NCBI GenBank assembly: GCA_945877545.1
Contig: CAMCSO010000009.1
Coordinates: forward strand, 1 to 36,074
Reading direction: 5' to 3'
DNA from: Bifidobacterium breve
GTDB lineage: Bacteria > Actinomycetota > Actinomycetes > S36-B12
DNA length: 36,074 nucleotides
Shown: positions 19,483 to 27,196 of the stretch, in pieces
Layout: every line of letters begins with the position of its first letter
Position numbering within the stretch: position 1 is the stretch's first letter
Notes under the pieces: model-generated
Told to the model about the DNA's origin: nothing
Database searches by the model: none
The model's input: the letters and a program-made list of their open reading frames with translations, nothing else
Position numbers and translations under genes: made by a program

Positions 19483-20038
19483 CCGCCAATCTGCCTCGTC
19501 TTTGGTGGCGGCGTTAGCGTTGATCGGCGTGATATTGGCCGGGTGCAGCACCCCGTCGAGGTTAGCCGCAGGTTCGTGTCAACAAGGCGCCGAAGCAACG
19601 CAGATTGCGGTGCAGGTGAGAAACAACCTGAACGTTCCGATCACCTTCCATGTTCCGCAGGGTTCTTTCGCGGCAGGTGATTGGCTGTGCGGCGAGGACC
19701 CAAGCCGGTGGGATGACGCCGAACTGCAACCAGGGCAAACCCGAGAGTTCACGCTGATACCAAACCCAATGCCTCCAGTGCAAGCAGCCGAGCAGCCAAG
19801 GGCCTTCCCGCTGAACCTCTCCAGTGGGGACACGAAGATCACGTCCTTTAGCTACCGCGTTGACGTGGTCGATCAGGTTGATCGACAATACATTCAACTC
19901 GCGGACAGCAAAAGGTATGACTGCTCACTGCAGGACACGTGGCAATTTGCCTACAATGGAGCACCCATGCAGGCCCGAATCAACTGCCAAGGGGAACTGA
20001 AGATGACCTTTGAGTATCCACTCACCCTGGTCCCTTGA
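19472..20038 (+). CDS. Putative lipoprotein, function unknown
   Basis: The protein has 188 residues. The hydrophobic N terminus (SLVAALALIGVILAGC) ends in a lipobox LAGC near residue 25, so it is probably lipid-anchored outside the membrane. The mature part looks like one beta-rich domain: IAVQVRNNLNVPITFHVPQG, a central Asp/Trp-rich turn and a C-terminal strand TFEYPLTLVP. Three cysteines besides the lipidated one are visible (WLCGED, YDCSLQ, INCQGE). The ATG 19472 start overlaps the previous gene by 11 bp; GTG 19460 is in frame too. I do not recognise the family. Confidence 0.72.
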   Translation: MFVDRQSASSLVAALALIGVILAGCSTPSRLAAGSCQQGAEATQIAVQVRNNLNVPITFHVPQGSFAAGDWLCGEDPSRWDDAELQPGQTREFTLIPNPMPPVQAAEQPRAFPLNLSSGDTKITSFSYRVDVVDQVDRQYIQLADSKRYDCSLQDTWQFAYNGAPMQARINCQGELKMTFEYPLTLVP

Positions 20039-20102
20039 CGTGATGTTGATGATGACGCTAACTCAAGCGGGGGACACCTTCACCGCGTTGAGTTCGACCA
20101 AG

Positions 20103-20139
20103 GGAGAACCAAGCAAGACCCAAAGCCGATCGGTTCTCC
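20103..20139. promoter_or_regulatory. Inverted repeat upstream of the response regulator
   Basis: GGAGAACC at 20103-20110 and GGTTCTCC at 20132-20139 form a perfect 8-bp inverted repeat with a 21-base gap, 35 bp before the response-regulator ATG. It could end the upstream lipoprotein transcript or serve as an operator. Nothing else is recognised in the 136-bp gap 20039-20174. Confidence 0.35.
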
Positions 20140-20174
20140 TGACGCTCACTTGCTGCTGAAATGGAGGAACGTCC

Positions 20175-20816
20175 ATGGTGAAGATCGCGGGACGAGCGTT
20201 CTTGGTCCTCGATGACCATGAACTGGTCCTTGAAGCAATCGGCCAGCGGTTACGGGTTGATTTCCCTGGGTGCACGATCATCTACTCGGGCGGCTCGCTC
20301 AAGGAAGCGGTGAATGCAACGCGCACGGCGCACTGCGACTGTGCCATCGTCGACCTAGACCTTGGCGATGGCGCAACGGTTGCAGAACTCGTGAGCTCGT
20401 TCACATTGCATGGGATCCCCGTGGTTGTCGTGAGTGCCCTCGGCCGGCCCGAGGTGATCAAGGCCGCTCTGGCGGTCGACGTGAGTGCGTTTGTGACGAA
20501 GAGGTCGAGTGCGACCTTTCTTACGACAGCGATCAAGGAAGTACTCAGGGGCGGTACCTGGTTTCCGGCTGATATGGCAGGTGTGCTGCTCCAGGGATCT
20601 GGCAGCGTTGACCTGTCTGGTCAGGAGAGACGAGCATTGACCCTGTACGCCTCCGGACTCACCCTCGACATGGTCGCCCGACGAATGGATGTCAGTCCGA
20701 ACACGGCGAAGCACTACATCGACCGGGTTCGGACGAAATACACGGCCGCTGGTATCGCATCGCGCACCAAGGTGGAACTCAACACCCTCGCGAGGAATGA
20801 GGGGATGCTCCCCTGA
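20175..20816 (+). CDS. NarL/LuxR-family response regulator (orphan)
   Basis: This 213-residue DNA-binding regulator has a receiver domain at residues ~5-125: acidic pair VLDDHE, phospho-acceptor in AIVDLDLGD, the T/S position in VVVSALG and Lys in FVTKRSS. A LuxR-type HTH spans residues ~148-210 (LSGQERRALTLYASGLTLDM, then VSPNTAKHYIDRVRTKY). Key receiver residues are all present, so phosphorylation is plausible. No histidine kinase is adjacent; the nearest candidates are the tandem kinases at 31402 and 33324. The ATG at 20175 follows GGAGG at 20162-20166. It sits in the middle of the exported-protein genes and may control them. The stop lies inside CCCCTGAATAG copy 2. Confidence 0.9.
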   Translation: MVKIAGRAFLVLDDHELVLEAIGQRLRVDFPGCTIIYSGGSLKEAVNATRTAHCDCAIVDLDLGDGATVAELVSSFTLHGIPVVVVSALGRPEVIKAALAVDVSAFVTKRSSATFLTTAIKEVLRGGTWFPADMAGVLLQGSGSVDLSGQERRALTLYASGLTLDMVARRMDVSPNTAKHYIDRVRTKYTAAGIASRTKVELNTLARNEGMLP

Positions 20817-20827
20817 ATAGGGGGGGC
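20810..20827 (+). promoter_or_regulatory. CCCCTGAATAG element, copy 2 (candidate activator site)
   Basis: CCCCTGAATAG followed by GGGGGGC repeats the element at 18751. It overlaps the stop codon of the response regulator and starts 49 bp before the TAGCCT hexamer that precedes the lipoprotein gene at 20915. Spacing conserved within one base argues for function. Confidence 0.5.
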
Positions 20828-20858
20828 AAAATCGGCCCTCGCCCACATCCACCGGACG

Positions 20859-20864
20859 TAGCCT
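20859..20864 (+). promoter_or_regulatory. -10 hexamer for the lipoprotein gene
   Basis: TAGCCT lies 49 bp downstream of CCCCTGAATAG copy 2. Transcription would begin near 20871, leaving a leader of about 44 nt that includes the SD sequence GAGGAG before ATG 20915. Confidence 0.4.
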
Positions 20865-20914
20865 GTGGATTGTCCCGACCAGGCGGTTGGGCAGTGAGAA
20901 CCGAGGAGACCTTC

Positions 20915-21343
20915 ATGAGTAGAACCAAACTTGCTGGGGCAGTAGCGGTGACGTTGGTGGCCGCTGCGGCACTGGCTGGATGCGGATCGTCCAATGATGC
21001 ATCGAGGCAGGCATCCGGAGCCCCGGTCCCGGTGGCCGATTGCCCGGCGTTCCCGGACTATGGCACGGCACCGGAGTACACCATTGAACTTGAGGCCGCC
21101 GATGCGAAGGTGCTCGTTGAGCAGTGCGCCATCGTGAACATCACGATAGGTGCGGCAGCCGAGCGACTCGCCGGCTCCGCTCTCCCGGATCCGAAACTCT
21201 TCAAGCCACTTGGCCCGACTTCGATCGAGACAGTGTCGACCTATGCCATTGGTGCGCCGGGCTCGAAAGGGACGGCTGTCCTTGTCACCCAGGAACGCCC
21301 CGCGCCGGGCAAGACTGTCATTATCCAGATCGTCGCCCCCTGA
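20915..21343 (+). CDS. Small lipoprotein, paralogue A
   Basis: The protein has 142 residues. A signal sequence with core VAVTLVAAAALAGC ends in lipobox LAGC near residue 22. The mature start is CGSSNDASRQASGAP, followed by DCPAFPDYG, a Cys in VEQCAIVNITIG and a C-terminal domain with TYAIGAPGSKGTAVLVT. The next gene shares DASRQA, a C-x-AFP-x-F/YG phrase, a similarly placed Cys and a Y-x-IG-x-x-GS phrase, so the two are tandem duplicates. The function is unknown. The ATG at 20915 is chosen for GAGGAG about 7 nt upstream and the clean signal peptide. The gene is followed by a strong hairpin. Confidence 0.78.
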   Translation: MSRTKLAGAVAVTLVAAAALAGCGSSNDASRQASGAPVPVADCPAFPDYGTAPEYTIELEAADAKVLVEQCAIVNITIGAAAERLAGSALPDPKLFKPLGPTSIETVSTYAIGAPGSKGTAVLVTQERPAPGKTVIIQIVAP

Positions 21344-21353
21344 TCTGTCGCTG

Positions 21354-21385
21354 CTCGGGTCTGGGCTTGAGTGCCCAGGCCCGAG
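21354..21385 (+). terminator. 13-bp hairpin between the lipoprotein paralogues
   Basis: CTCGGGTCTGGGC (21354-21366) pairs with GCCCAGGCCCGAG (21373-21385) over 13 positions, including one G-U pair, around the loop TTGAGT. It starts 11 bp after the lipoprotein stop. There is no run of T, but the stem is strong enough for a terminator or a processing block that sets the ratio between the two paralogues. Confidence 0.6.
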
Positions 21386-21427
21386 TGATTGGCGTATGAG
21401 GCAATTGTCAAGGTGGAGGTCGAGAGC

Positions 21428-21922
21428 ATGACGAAGTTCAAGAACCAGACTCTGATGGCTACGTCTGTCGCGCTACTCCTTGTTGGATGTGCCTGCCTGC
21501 AGGGGTGTTCTTCATCGGCCCCCGATGCCTCACGGCAAGCAGCCGGAGTCGGCGCATGCCAGGCATTCCCGGGCTTCGGCGCGGGTGTGCCGGAGGAAGT
21601 CCTCGATCACCGCTCCTGGCTCGCCGGCAGGCAAGTGAGCGTACCTCGGTGCAGCATCCTCACTATTGAGCGACTCACGCCAGCTGACAGGCTCACCTTC
21701 AGCCCAGCGCGGACTGGGATCCTTGAGGCGGTAACCCCGACAGGCACTATGTACAGCAGTTATTACGTCATCGGTGAGGCCGGATCAGCAATCGATGTGA
21801 CCGTGACCTCCGATGCGCCGCCTCCGCCACCAGCAGACCTTGGCAATCCCGTTCCGGAGTCGGCCCTGCCCGCAGTCATCACGCTCACCGCGACGGTCCT
21901 GATCGTCGAGTCGCAGGAGTAG
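21428..21922 (+). CDS. Small lipoprotein, paralogue B
   Basis: The protein has 164 residues. The signal sequence has core TSVALLLVGCACL and the lipobox LQGC near residue 27. The mature part begins CSSSAPDASRQAAGVGAC, which matches paralogue A (DASRQA, then C-x-AFP). Further shared positions are a Cys in VPRCSILTIE and YYVIGEAGSA. It differs by a Pro-rich insert (APPPPPADLG) before a C-terminal strand. The ATG at 21428 follows GGAGG at 21415-21419. The stop is two bases from the stop of the convergent fadB. The function is unknown; an extracytoplasmic role is inferred from the lipobox. Confidence 0.77.
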   Translation: MTKFKNQTLMATSVALLLVGCACLQGCSSSAPDASRQAAGVGACQAFPGFGAGVPEEVLDHRSWLAGRQVSVPRCSILTIERLTPADRLTFSPARTGILEAVTPTGTMYSSYYVIGEAGSAIDVTVTSDAPPPPPADLGNPVPESALPAVITLTATVLIVESQE

Positions 21923-21924
21923 TG

Positions 21925-24027
21925 CTACTCGGGCAGTGATGCAATGCCCGGCTCTAGAAATCGCTTTCTGGTGGCCCGCACTGACGCCCCGCTGCGATCG
22001 AGGTACGGGGTGAGTCCACCGAGAGCGAACGGCATCCCAGCCCCCAGGATCATGCACAGGTCAAGGTCTTGGGGCTCGGTTACGACGCCATCGTCGAGCA
22101 TGATGCGTGCTTCTCGGGCGAGCGCATCGGCAACTCGCTCAAGCACCTGTGCCTCATCGAGCGCCGCATCGCCCTGCGCAAGGAGTGCGATGACCTCGGG
22201 ATCGAGCTTCGGATTGTCCTTGCCCCCGGGCAGAAAGATGCCCGGCTTGCCGGCCTCGACGATGCGGCGCAGGTTGTCGGAGAGCGGGTAGCGATCCGGA
22301 AATGCGTCGTTGAGCACCTCCATGACATGGAAGGCGACCGCAGGTCCGACGAGCTGCATGAGTGTGAAGGGCGACATCGGCATGCCGAGTGGCCGAAGGG
22401 CGCGGTCGGCGACGGCCAGATCGGTGCCCTCGTCGACTGCGCGGAAGACCTCAGCCATGACGAGGTTGAGGAGCCGGTTGACCACGAAGCCGGGAGTGTC
22501 CTGCACCAGGACCGTGGACTTCTTCAGTGTTCGGCCGACCGCGAAGGCGGTGGCGAGCGTGGCGTCATCGGTGCTCGCCGACGGGATGATCTCGAGCAGC
22601 GGCATGACTGCCACGGGATTGAAGAAGTGGAACCCGACCACCCGCTCCGGATGCGACATCGCGCTCGACATCTCGGTGAGGGAAAGCGAGGAGGTGTTCG
22701 AGGCGATGACGCAGGTGTCGGTGACGATGGCCTCAAGTTCGGCGAACACCTGCTGCTTGACGGCCATGTTCTCGAAGACGGCCTCAATCACGAAACTCGC
22801 ATCGGCGAACCCGTCCTTCGAGGTGCTGCCGCTGATAAGCGCGCCGAGCCGGTTGGCCATGTCGGGCTTCATCCGGCCCTTGTCGACCTGCTGCATAAGC
22901 TCCCCTCGGACGAACTCGAGGCCCTTGTCGATCCTGTTCTGATCGAGGTCGGTCATGACGACGGGGACCTGAAGTCGCTTGGCTAACAGGAGCGCGAGCT
23001 GGCTGGCCATGAGTCCGGCGCCAACGACCCCGACCTTGGTGACGGGGCGAGCGAGCGAACGATCAGGCGCGCCGACCGGCGATTTCGCCCGCTTTTGAAC
23101 GAGATCAAAGGCATAGAGGGAGGCGCGGAGTTCGTCACCCATGACGAGGTCGGCGAGTGCCTCGTCCTCGGCGGCAAAACCCTCGTCGCGGGTCGAGGTC
23201 TTGGCCGCTGCAATGAGATCAAGGGCCGCGTAGGGGGACTTGAATGCCCCGTGGGTTCGGGCATCGAGTGTTGATCGCGCGAATCCGATGACGGTGTCCC
23301 AGAGGCCGCGGTCGGGATCCTTGCGAGTGATAATGATCTCGCCGGTGAGAACGCGCGCGGCCCAGTGAAGAGATTGTTCGAGGAAATCAGCCGGCTCGAA
23401 CATGGCATCGAAAATGCCGAGTTTGCGGCCCTCGGCGGGCTTTAGCTGACGATTCATGGTCATAGCGTTCGTGAGGATGACCTGCATGGCATCGGCAGGC
23501 CCGATGAGGTTCGGCAGGAGCCAGGCGCCTCCCCAGCCGGGGACAAGGCCGAGGAAGACCTCGGGCAGCGACAGGGCAGCGGCGCCGCTCGACACCGTGC
23601 GGTAGGTGCAGTGGAGGGGCAGTTCGAACCCGCCGCCGATGGCCGCGCCGTTCACGAAGGCGAAGGTTGGGACATCGAGCTCGCCGAATCGGCGGAACAC
23701 CTTGTGGCCGAGCTGCGCGATCTCAATTGCCTGCTCACGGGCCCGCACGTGCGAGATGCCCGATAGGTCGGCGCCGACGGCGAAGATGAAGGGCTTGCCA
23801 GTGACGCCCACCGCGATGATGCCGGGCATTGCGATGATCTGGTCGAGTGCGGCGTCGAGGGATGCCAGGCCAGCAGGGCCGAAGGTCGAGGGCCTCGTGT
23901 GATCGCGGTCATTGTCCAAGGTGATGAGCGCCATGGTGCCGGCGCTGAGGGGCAGGTCGATGAGCCTCACCCGCGCGTGGGTGACGACCTCACCGGGAAG
24001 GGCGCCTTCGGTCATGGTCTCGGTCAT
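21925..24027 (-). CDS. fadB: 3-hydroxyacyl-CoA dehydrogenase / enoyl-CoA hydratase (FadB/FadJ type)
   Basis: This bifunctional beta-oxidation enzyme of 700 residues hydrates enoyl-CoA and oxidises 3-hydroxyacyl-CoA with NAD. The N-terminal crotonase domain has the oxyanion strand FAVGADLSGI and the two acid residues in NGAAIGGGFELPL and LPEVFLGLVPGWGG. The NAD domain starts near residue 330 with VGVVGAGLMASQLALLLA, and the catalytic His is in GFHFFNPVAVMPL. C-terminal 3HCDH domains contain DTPGFVVNRLLN. The ATG at 24027 overlaps the fadA stop (ATGA), so the two subunits are coupled. GGGAG lies about 6 nt upstream. Confidence 0.95.
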   Translation of the reverse strand: MTETMTEGALPGEVVTHARVRLIDLPLSAGTMALITLDNDRDHTRPSTFGPAGLASLDAALDQIIAMPGIIAVGVTGKPFIFAVGADLSGISHVRAREQAIEIAQLGHKVFRRFGELDVPTFAFVNGAAIGGGFELPLHCTYRTVSSGAAALSLPEVFLGLVPGWGGAWLLPNLIGPADAMQVILTNAMTMNRQLKPAEGRKLGIFDAMFEPADFLEQSLHWAARVLTGEIIITRKDPDRGLWDTVIGFARSTLDARTHGAFKSPYAALDLIAAAKTSTRDEGFAAEDEALADLVMGDELRASLYAFDLVQKRAKSPVGAPDRSLARPVTKVGVVGAGLMASQLALLLAKRLQVPVVMTDLDQNRIDKGLEFVRGELMQQVDKGRMKPDMANRLGALISGSTSKDGFADASFVIEAVFENMAVKQQVFAELEAIVTDTCVIASNTSSLSLTEMSSAMSHPERVVGFHFFNPVAVMPLLEIIPSASTDDATLATAFAVGRTLKKSTVLVQDTPGFVVNRLLNLVMAEVFRAVDEGTDLAVADRALRPLGMPMSPFTLMQLVGPAVAFHVMEVLNDAFPDRYPLSDNLRRIVEAGKPGIFLPGGKDNPKLDPEVIALLAQGDAALDEAQVLERVADALAREARIMLDDGVVTEPQDLDLCMILGAGMPFALGGLTPYLDRSGASVRATRKRFLEPGIASLPE

Positions 24028-25217
24028 GCTGCACTCCCGTGGTTGAGGTTCTCCCAGATGACGGTCCCGCCCATGCCCAGCCCGATGCACATCGTTGTGA
24101 TGCCGTAGCGGGCCGATGGGTCGTGCTCGAAGTCTCGAGCGAGGTGGTTCATAAGCCGAATGCCACTCGAGGCGAGGGGATGCCCGACGGCGATCGCGCC
24201 GCCCATCGGGTTCACCCGAGGATCCTCATCGTCGATACCGAAGTGGTCGAGGAAGGCGAGGACCTGCACGGCGAAGGCCTCGTTGATCTCGAACAAGTCG
24301 ATTTCCGTGATGGAAAGCCCGGCGCGGCGCAGGGCCTTTTCGGTACTCGGCACTGGTCCAACCCCCATTACCTCGGGCTCGACGCCAGCGAAGGCGAACC
24401 CGACCATGCGCATCTTCGCGGTCAGACCGAGTTCGGCGGCGACATCGGCCCCGGCGAGCAGCGCGGCGGTTGCACCATCGGTGAGGCCGGAGCTATTGCC
24501 GGCGGTCACCCGGCCATGCGGGCGAAATGGCGTCTTGAGGCCGGCGAGGCCGGCGAGGGTGGTGTCGGCACGGGGCACCTCGTCGACAGTGACCAGGCCC
24601 CAACCCTGCTCGCCATCGCTCACAGCCACGGGGACGAGATCGACCTGGATGCGACCCTCGGCATAGGCCTTGGCCGTCTTTGACTGGGATCCGACGGCGT
24701 AAGCATCGGCGCGATCCTTGGTGATCAACGGGAAGCGATCGTGCAGGTTCTCGGCGGTCTTGCCCATCAGCAGTGCCTCGGGGTCGACGAGCCTCTCGGC
24801 AAGGAATCGGGGATTGGGGTCGACGCCCTCGCCCATTGGGTGGCGGGACATGTTCTCGACACCGCCCGCGAGGGCCAGATCAATCTGCCCGGCCATGATG
24901 GCCGTCGAGACGGTCGTGACGGCGGTCATGGCACCGGCGCACATGCGGTCGATTGCGTACCCCGGCACTGAACTGGGGAGGCCGGCGAGCAGTGCAGCAG
25001 AGCGCCCGATGGTCATGCCTTGATCGCCGGTCTGCGTTGTGGCGGCAACGGCGACCTCGTCAATGCGTGACGGAGGAACATTTGGATTGCGGCGGAGTAG
25101 TTCGCGCATGGCCTTGACGACGAGGTCATCGGCGCGCGTCTCGCGGTAGACCCCTCCGGCCTTGCCGAATGGGGTACGAACCCCATCAACGAACACAACA
25201 TCGCGTGCCTCTGCCAT
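24024..25217 (-). CDS. fadA: Acetyl-CoA C-acyltransferase (thiolase, beta-oxidation)
   Basis: It catalyses the thiolytic step of beta-oxidation as partner of FadB. The 397-residue thiolase has the nucleophilic Cys in IDRMCAGAMTAV. It also has NEAFAVQVLA, the catalytic His in GGAIAVGHPLASSGIRL and the second Cys in CIGLGMGGT near the end. The ATG at 25217 has AAGGGG about 7 nt upstream, and it heads the fadAB operon. A palindromic operator overlapping a TAATAT hexamer lies about 35 bp upstream, so fatty-acid-responsive repression is likely. No regulator gene is in the window. Confidence 0.95.
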   Translation of the reverse strand: MAEARDVVFVDGVRTPFGKAGGVYRETRADDLVVKAMRELLRRNPNVPPSRIDEVAVAATTQTGDQGMTIGRSAALLAGLPSSVPGYAIDRMCAGAMTAVTTVSTAIMAGQIDLALAGGVENMSRHPMGEGVDPNPRFLAERLVDPEALLMGKTAENLHDRFPLITKDRADAYAVGSQSKTAKAYAEGRIQVDLVPVAVSDGEQGWGLVTVDEVPRADTTLAGLAGLKTPFRPHGRVTAGNSSGLTDGATAALLAGADVAAELGLTAKMRMVGFAFAGVEPEVMGVGPVPSTEKALRRAGLSITEIDLFEINEAFAVQVLAFLDHFGIDDEDPRVNPMGGAIAVGHPLASSGIRLMNHLARDFEHDPSARYGITTMCIGLGMGGTVIWENLNHGSAA

Positions 25218-25251
25218 GACTATCCCCTTGGGTTGCCAACTCGGTGACGTC

Positions 25252-25268
25252 ATATTACCGGTCAGTAA
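25252..25268 (-). promoter_or_regulatory. fadA promoter with TetR-like operator
   Basis: On the minus strand TTACTGACCGGTAA (25255-25268) overlaps a TAATAT -10 hexamer (25252-25257). TTACTGACCGG followed by inverse bases is the left half of the TTACTGACCGGTCAGTAA-like palindromes known for TetR-family fatty-acid repressors; the right half is degenerate. Binding here would block the promoter of fadAB. The regulator is not encoded in the window. Confidence 0.5.
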
Positions 25269-25277
25269 CAAGGGTGG

Positions 25278-26498
25278 CTACGGCGCCACTACCACCGCGG
25301 CTGCTAGTGCCGAGGCGGTGAGCCCGATCTGCCACTCCCGTGCCCCGCCGGCGCTGAGGAATTCCCCTATCGATGCGGCAGTGACCGGCTCAGGCGGCTC
25401 CCAGCACAATCGCCGCACGAGGTCGGGGGTGAGGAGGTTCTCGGCGGGCATGTCGATGCGATCGAGGATGACCCCGAGCGCCGCCTTCGCTGACTCGAGG
25501 CGTGCGAACGCCTCCGGATTGCGCTCAGGCCAGTTGCGCGGTGGGGGCGGTCCGGTAGGCGGCGGGCTGATGTCCGGCAGATCAGCATCCGGCAGGGCCA
25601 TTGCGGTGGACACCGCGCTCCACCAGCCGGGCAGCCTGCGCTGCTGACCTCGACCGCTGAACTCCTTCAGCGCACCGAGTGCCTCTTTGGAGATGGGCAA
25701 TGCGGTTGCCGCGGCAACGATCGCCGCATCGGGGAGGATCCGCCCTTGGGCAATGTCGCTGCGTCGCGCGACCTCATCGCGAGCGAACCACAGTGATCGC
25801 ACGACTCCGAGGGCTCGCGCCTTGCGCAGCCGGTGGATCCCTGACGTGCGCCGCCACGCGTCGTCACCCCTCTCCTTGGGAGTGAAGTGAATGAGTGCCG
25901 CGAACTCCTCATGCGCCCATTCGAGTTTGCCCGCGGCCTCGAGCTCGGCGTGCATGCGGTGACGCAGCTCCACGAGCAGCTCGACGTCTAGGGCTGCGTA
26001 CCGAAGCTGACTTGGTGTCAACGGGCGAAGGGACCAGTCGGCGGATCCGTGGCCCTTCTCGAGTACCTCACCGAGCTCGGCTGATACGAGGGCGGCCAGG
26101 CCCACCTTCTCCCTGCCGAGCAGTCGGCCAGCAAGCTCAGTATCGAACAGGACGGCCGGACGAAGCCCGATCTCGGCGAGGCAGGCGAGGTCCTGGGTCG
26201 CTGCATGGAGGATCCATTCCACCCCCTCGGTCGCCGACTGGATGACGGAGAGATCGGGAAGGTCGATCGGATCGATGAGTGCCGTGCCAGCGCCTTCGCG
26301 GCGAAGTTGTACGAGATACGCACGCTGGCTGTACCGGAAGCCCGATGCGCGCTCGGCATCGAGCGCGAGCGGACCGACCCCGGCGGCGAGCTTCGATGCG
26401 TAGCCTTCAAGGTCTTCGAGGGTGGTGATCACTTGGGGGACGCCGTCACGCGGTTCTAGGGGCGTGGTCTCGGGCAATACTTCCGCAGGGATCGTCAC
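25278..26498 (-). CDS. Ribonuclease D-like 3'-5' exonuclease with HRDC domain
   Basis: This DEDD-type exonuclease probably trims structured RNA 3' ends. The frame gives 406 residues from GTG 26498. An exonuclease domain starts with LALDAERASGFRYSQRAYL (Asp and Glu of motif I), then ILHAATQDLACLAE (Asp of motif II) and QLRYAALDVELLVEL (Tyr/Asp of motif III). An HRDC domain follows (residues ~205-290), then a Pro-rich linker and a second helical module. I preferred GTG 26498, which has AAGGA just upstream and fits homologue length. ATG 26570 would add 24 residues and overlap the DUF3000 gene by 44 bp. It is probably co-transcribed with DUF3000. Confidence 0.87.
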   Translation of the reverse strand: MTIPAEVLPETTPLEPRDGVPQVITTLEDLEGYASKLAAGVGPLALDAERASGFRYSQRAYLVQLRREGAGTALIDPIDLPDLSVIQSATEGVEWILHAATQDLACLAEIGLRPAVLFDTELAGRLLGREKVGLAALVSAELGEVLEKGHGSADWSLRPLTPSQLRYAALDVELLVELRHRMHAELEAAGKLEWAHEEFAALIHFTPKERGDDAWRRTSGIHRLRKARALGVVRSLWFARDEVARRSDIAQGRILPDAAIVAAATALPISKEALGALKEFSGRGQQRRLPGWWSAVSTAMALPDADLPDISPPPTGPPPPRNWPERNPEAFARLESAKAALGVILDRIDMPAENLLTPDLVRRLCWEPPEPVTAASIGEFLSAGGAREWQIGLTASALAAAVVVAP

Positions 26499-26526
26499 GT
26501 CATCCTTCGTCTGGAGGGGCGCATCC

Positions 26527-27135
26527 TCAGGAGTGGACGGGCGCTGGGTGGATCTGAGACTGCTGGACATGCTGCGCGCCGGGCGCCATGGGCATGAGCC
26601 CGGTCGCATGCCGCAAGAGTTCGATCCATGCTTCGACGTGGCGCTCCATGGATTCGTGCACGGGAGCATCGTCAACAGAGCATGGGGTCCACGATGCCCG
26701 GATCTCGACGAAGCCATCGCGCGGCCGATCACTGAGCGATCCGAAGGACTGACCGGCCGTTGCGGTGACGGTGCCTCCGAGTTGCGATGCGTGGGCGCCC
26801 GTCTCTGCTAACGCCTCTATGAGCCACGTCCATCCGACGTCGTGGAGCATCGGGTCTGAGACGAGGTCCGGCTCAAGTGAGGCCCTCGCGAAGACGACCG
26901 CTCGGAAGTCCCCGTCCCACTCGTCGACACCATCGGGGTCATGGAGGAGGACGAAGCGACCCGAGACCGGGTCACGATCATCAATAGCTGATTCAACGGT
27001 CAGGGCTAGGGCGAAGGGAGCAAGGCGCTGGGGTGCCGGGGCCTCGTCAACCCGAAATTCCGGGCGGATGCGGGCCTCCCGTACGCGGGCCGACGCCTGC
27101 GCGAACGCCTCGGCACTCGCTGTTACTGACCTCAC
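26527..27135 (-). CDS. DUF3000 protein
   Basis: This soluble 202-residue protein is of the DUF3000 family, which in actinobacteria sits directly upstream of the RNase D/HRDC gene, as here. Diagnostic stretches are RLAPFALALTVE, GRFVLLHDPDGVDEWDG, DVGWTWLIEAL and FVEIRASWTP. A Met/Pro/Gln-rich C-terminal tail follows. No catalytic residues are recognisable and the function is unknown. It is divergent from the EamA gene across a 145-bp region with tandem repeats. Confidence 0.92.
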   Translation of the reverse strand: MRSVTASAEAFAQASARVREARIRPEFRVDEAPAPQRLAPFALALTVESAIDDRDPVSGRFVLLHDPDGVDEWDGDFRAVVFARASLEPDLVSDPMLHDVGWTWLIEALAETGAHASQLGGTVTATAGQSFGSLSDRPRDGFVEIRASWTPCSVDDAPVHESMERHVEAWIELLRHATGLMPMAPGAQHVQQSQIHPAPVHS

Positions 27136-27196
27136 CGTTGCAGGCTACGCGTTGTTGGGTGCAGCAGGGAGATCGGCGCGCCGAGTCCGGGTGAGC

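Noticed and set aside
20870-20914. TTG start at 20870 for the first lipoprotein paralogue
   Set aside because: It would put 15 polar residues ahead of the signal peptide. ATG 20915 has a good SD sequence.
22069-22986. 305-aa plus-strand frame opposite fadB
   Set aside because: It is the antisense shadow of fadB, which carries clear crotonase and 3HCDH motifs. The product is rich in Asp/His/Glu runs typical of reversed high-GC codons.
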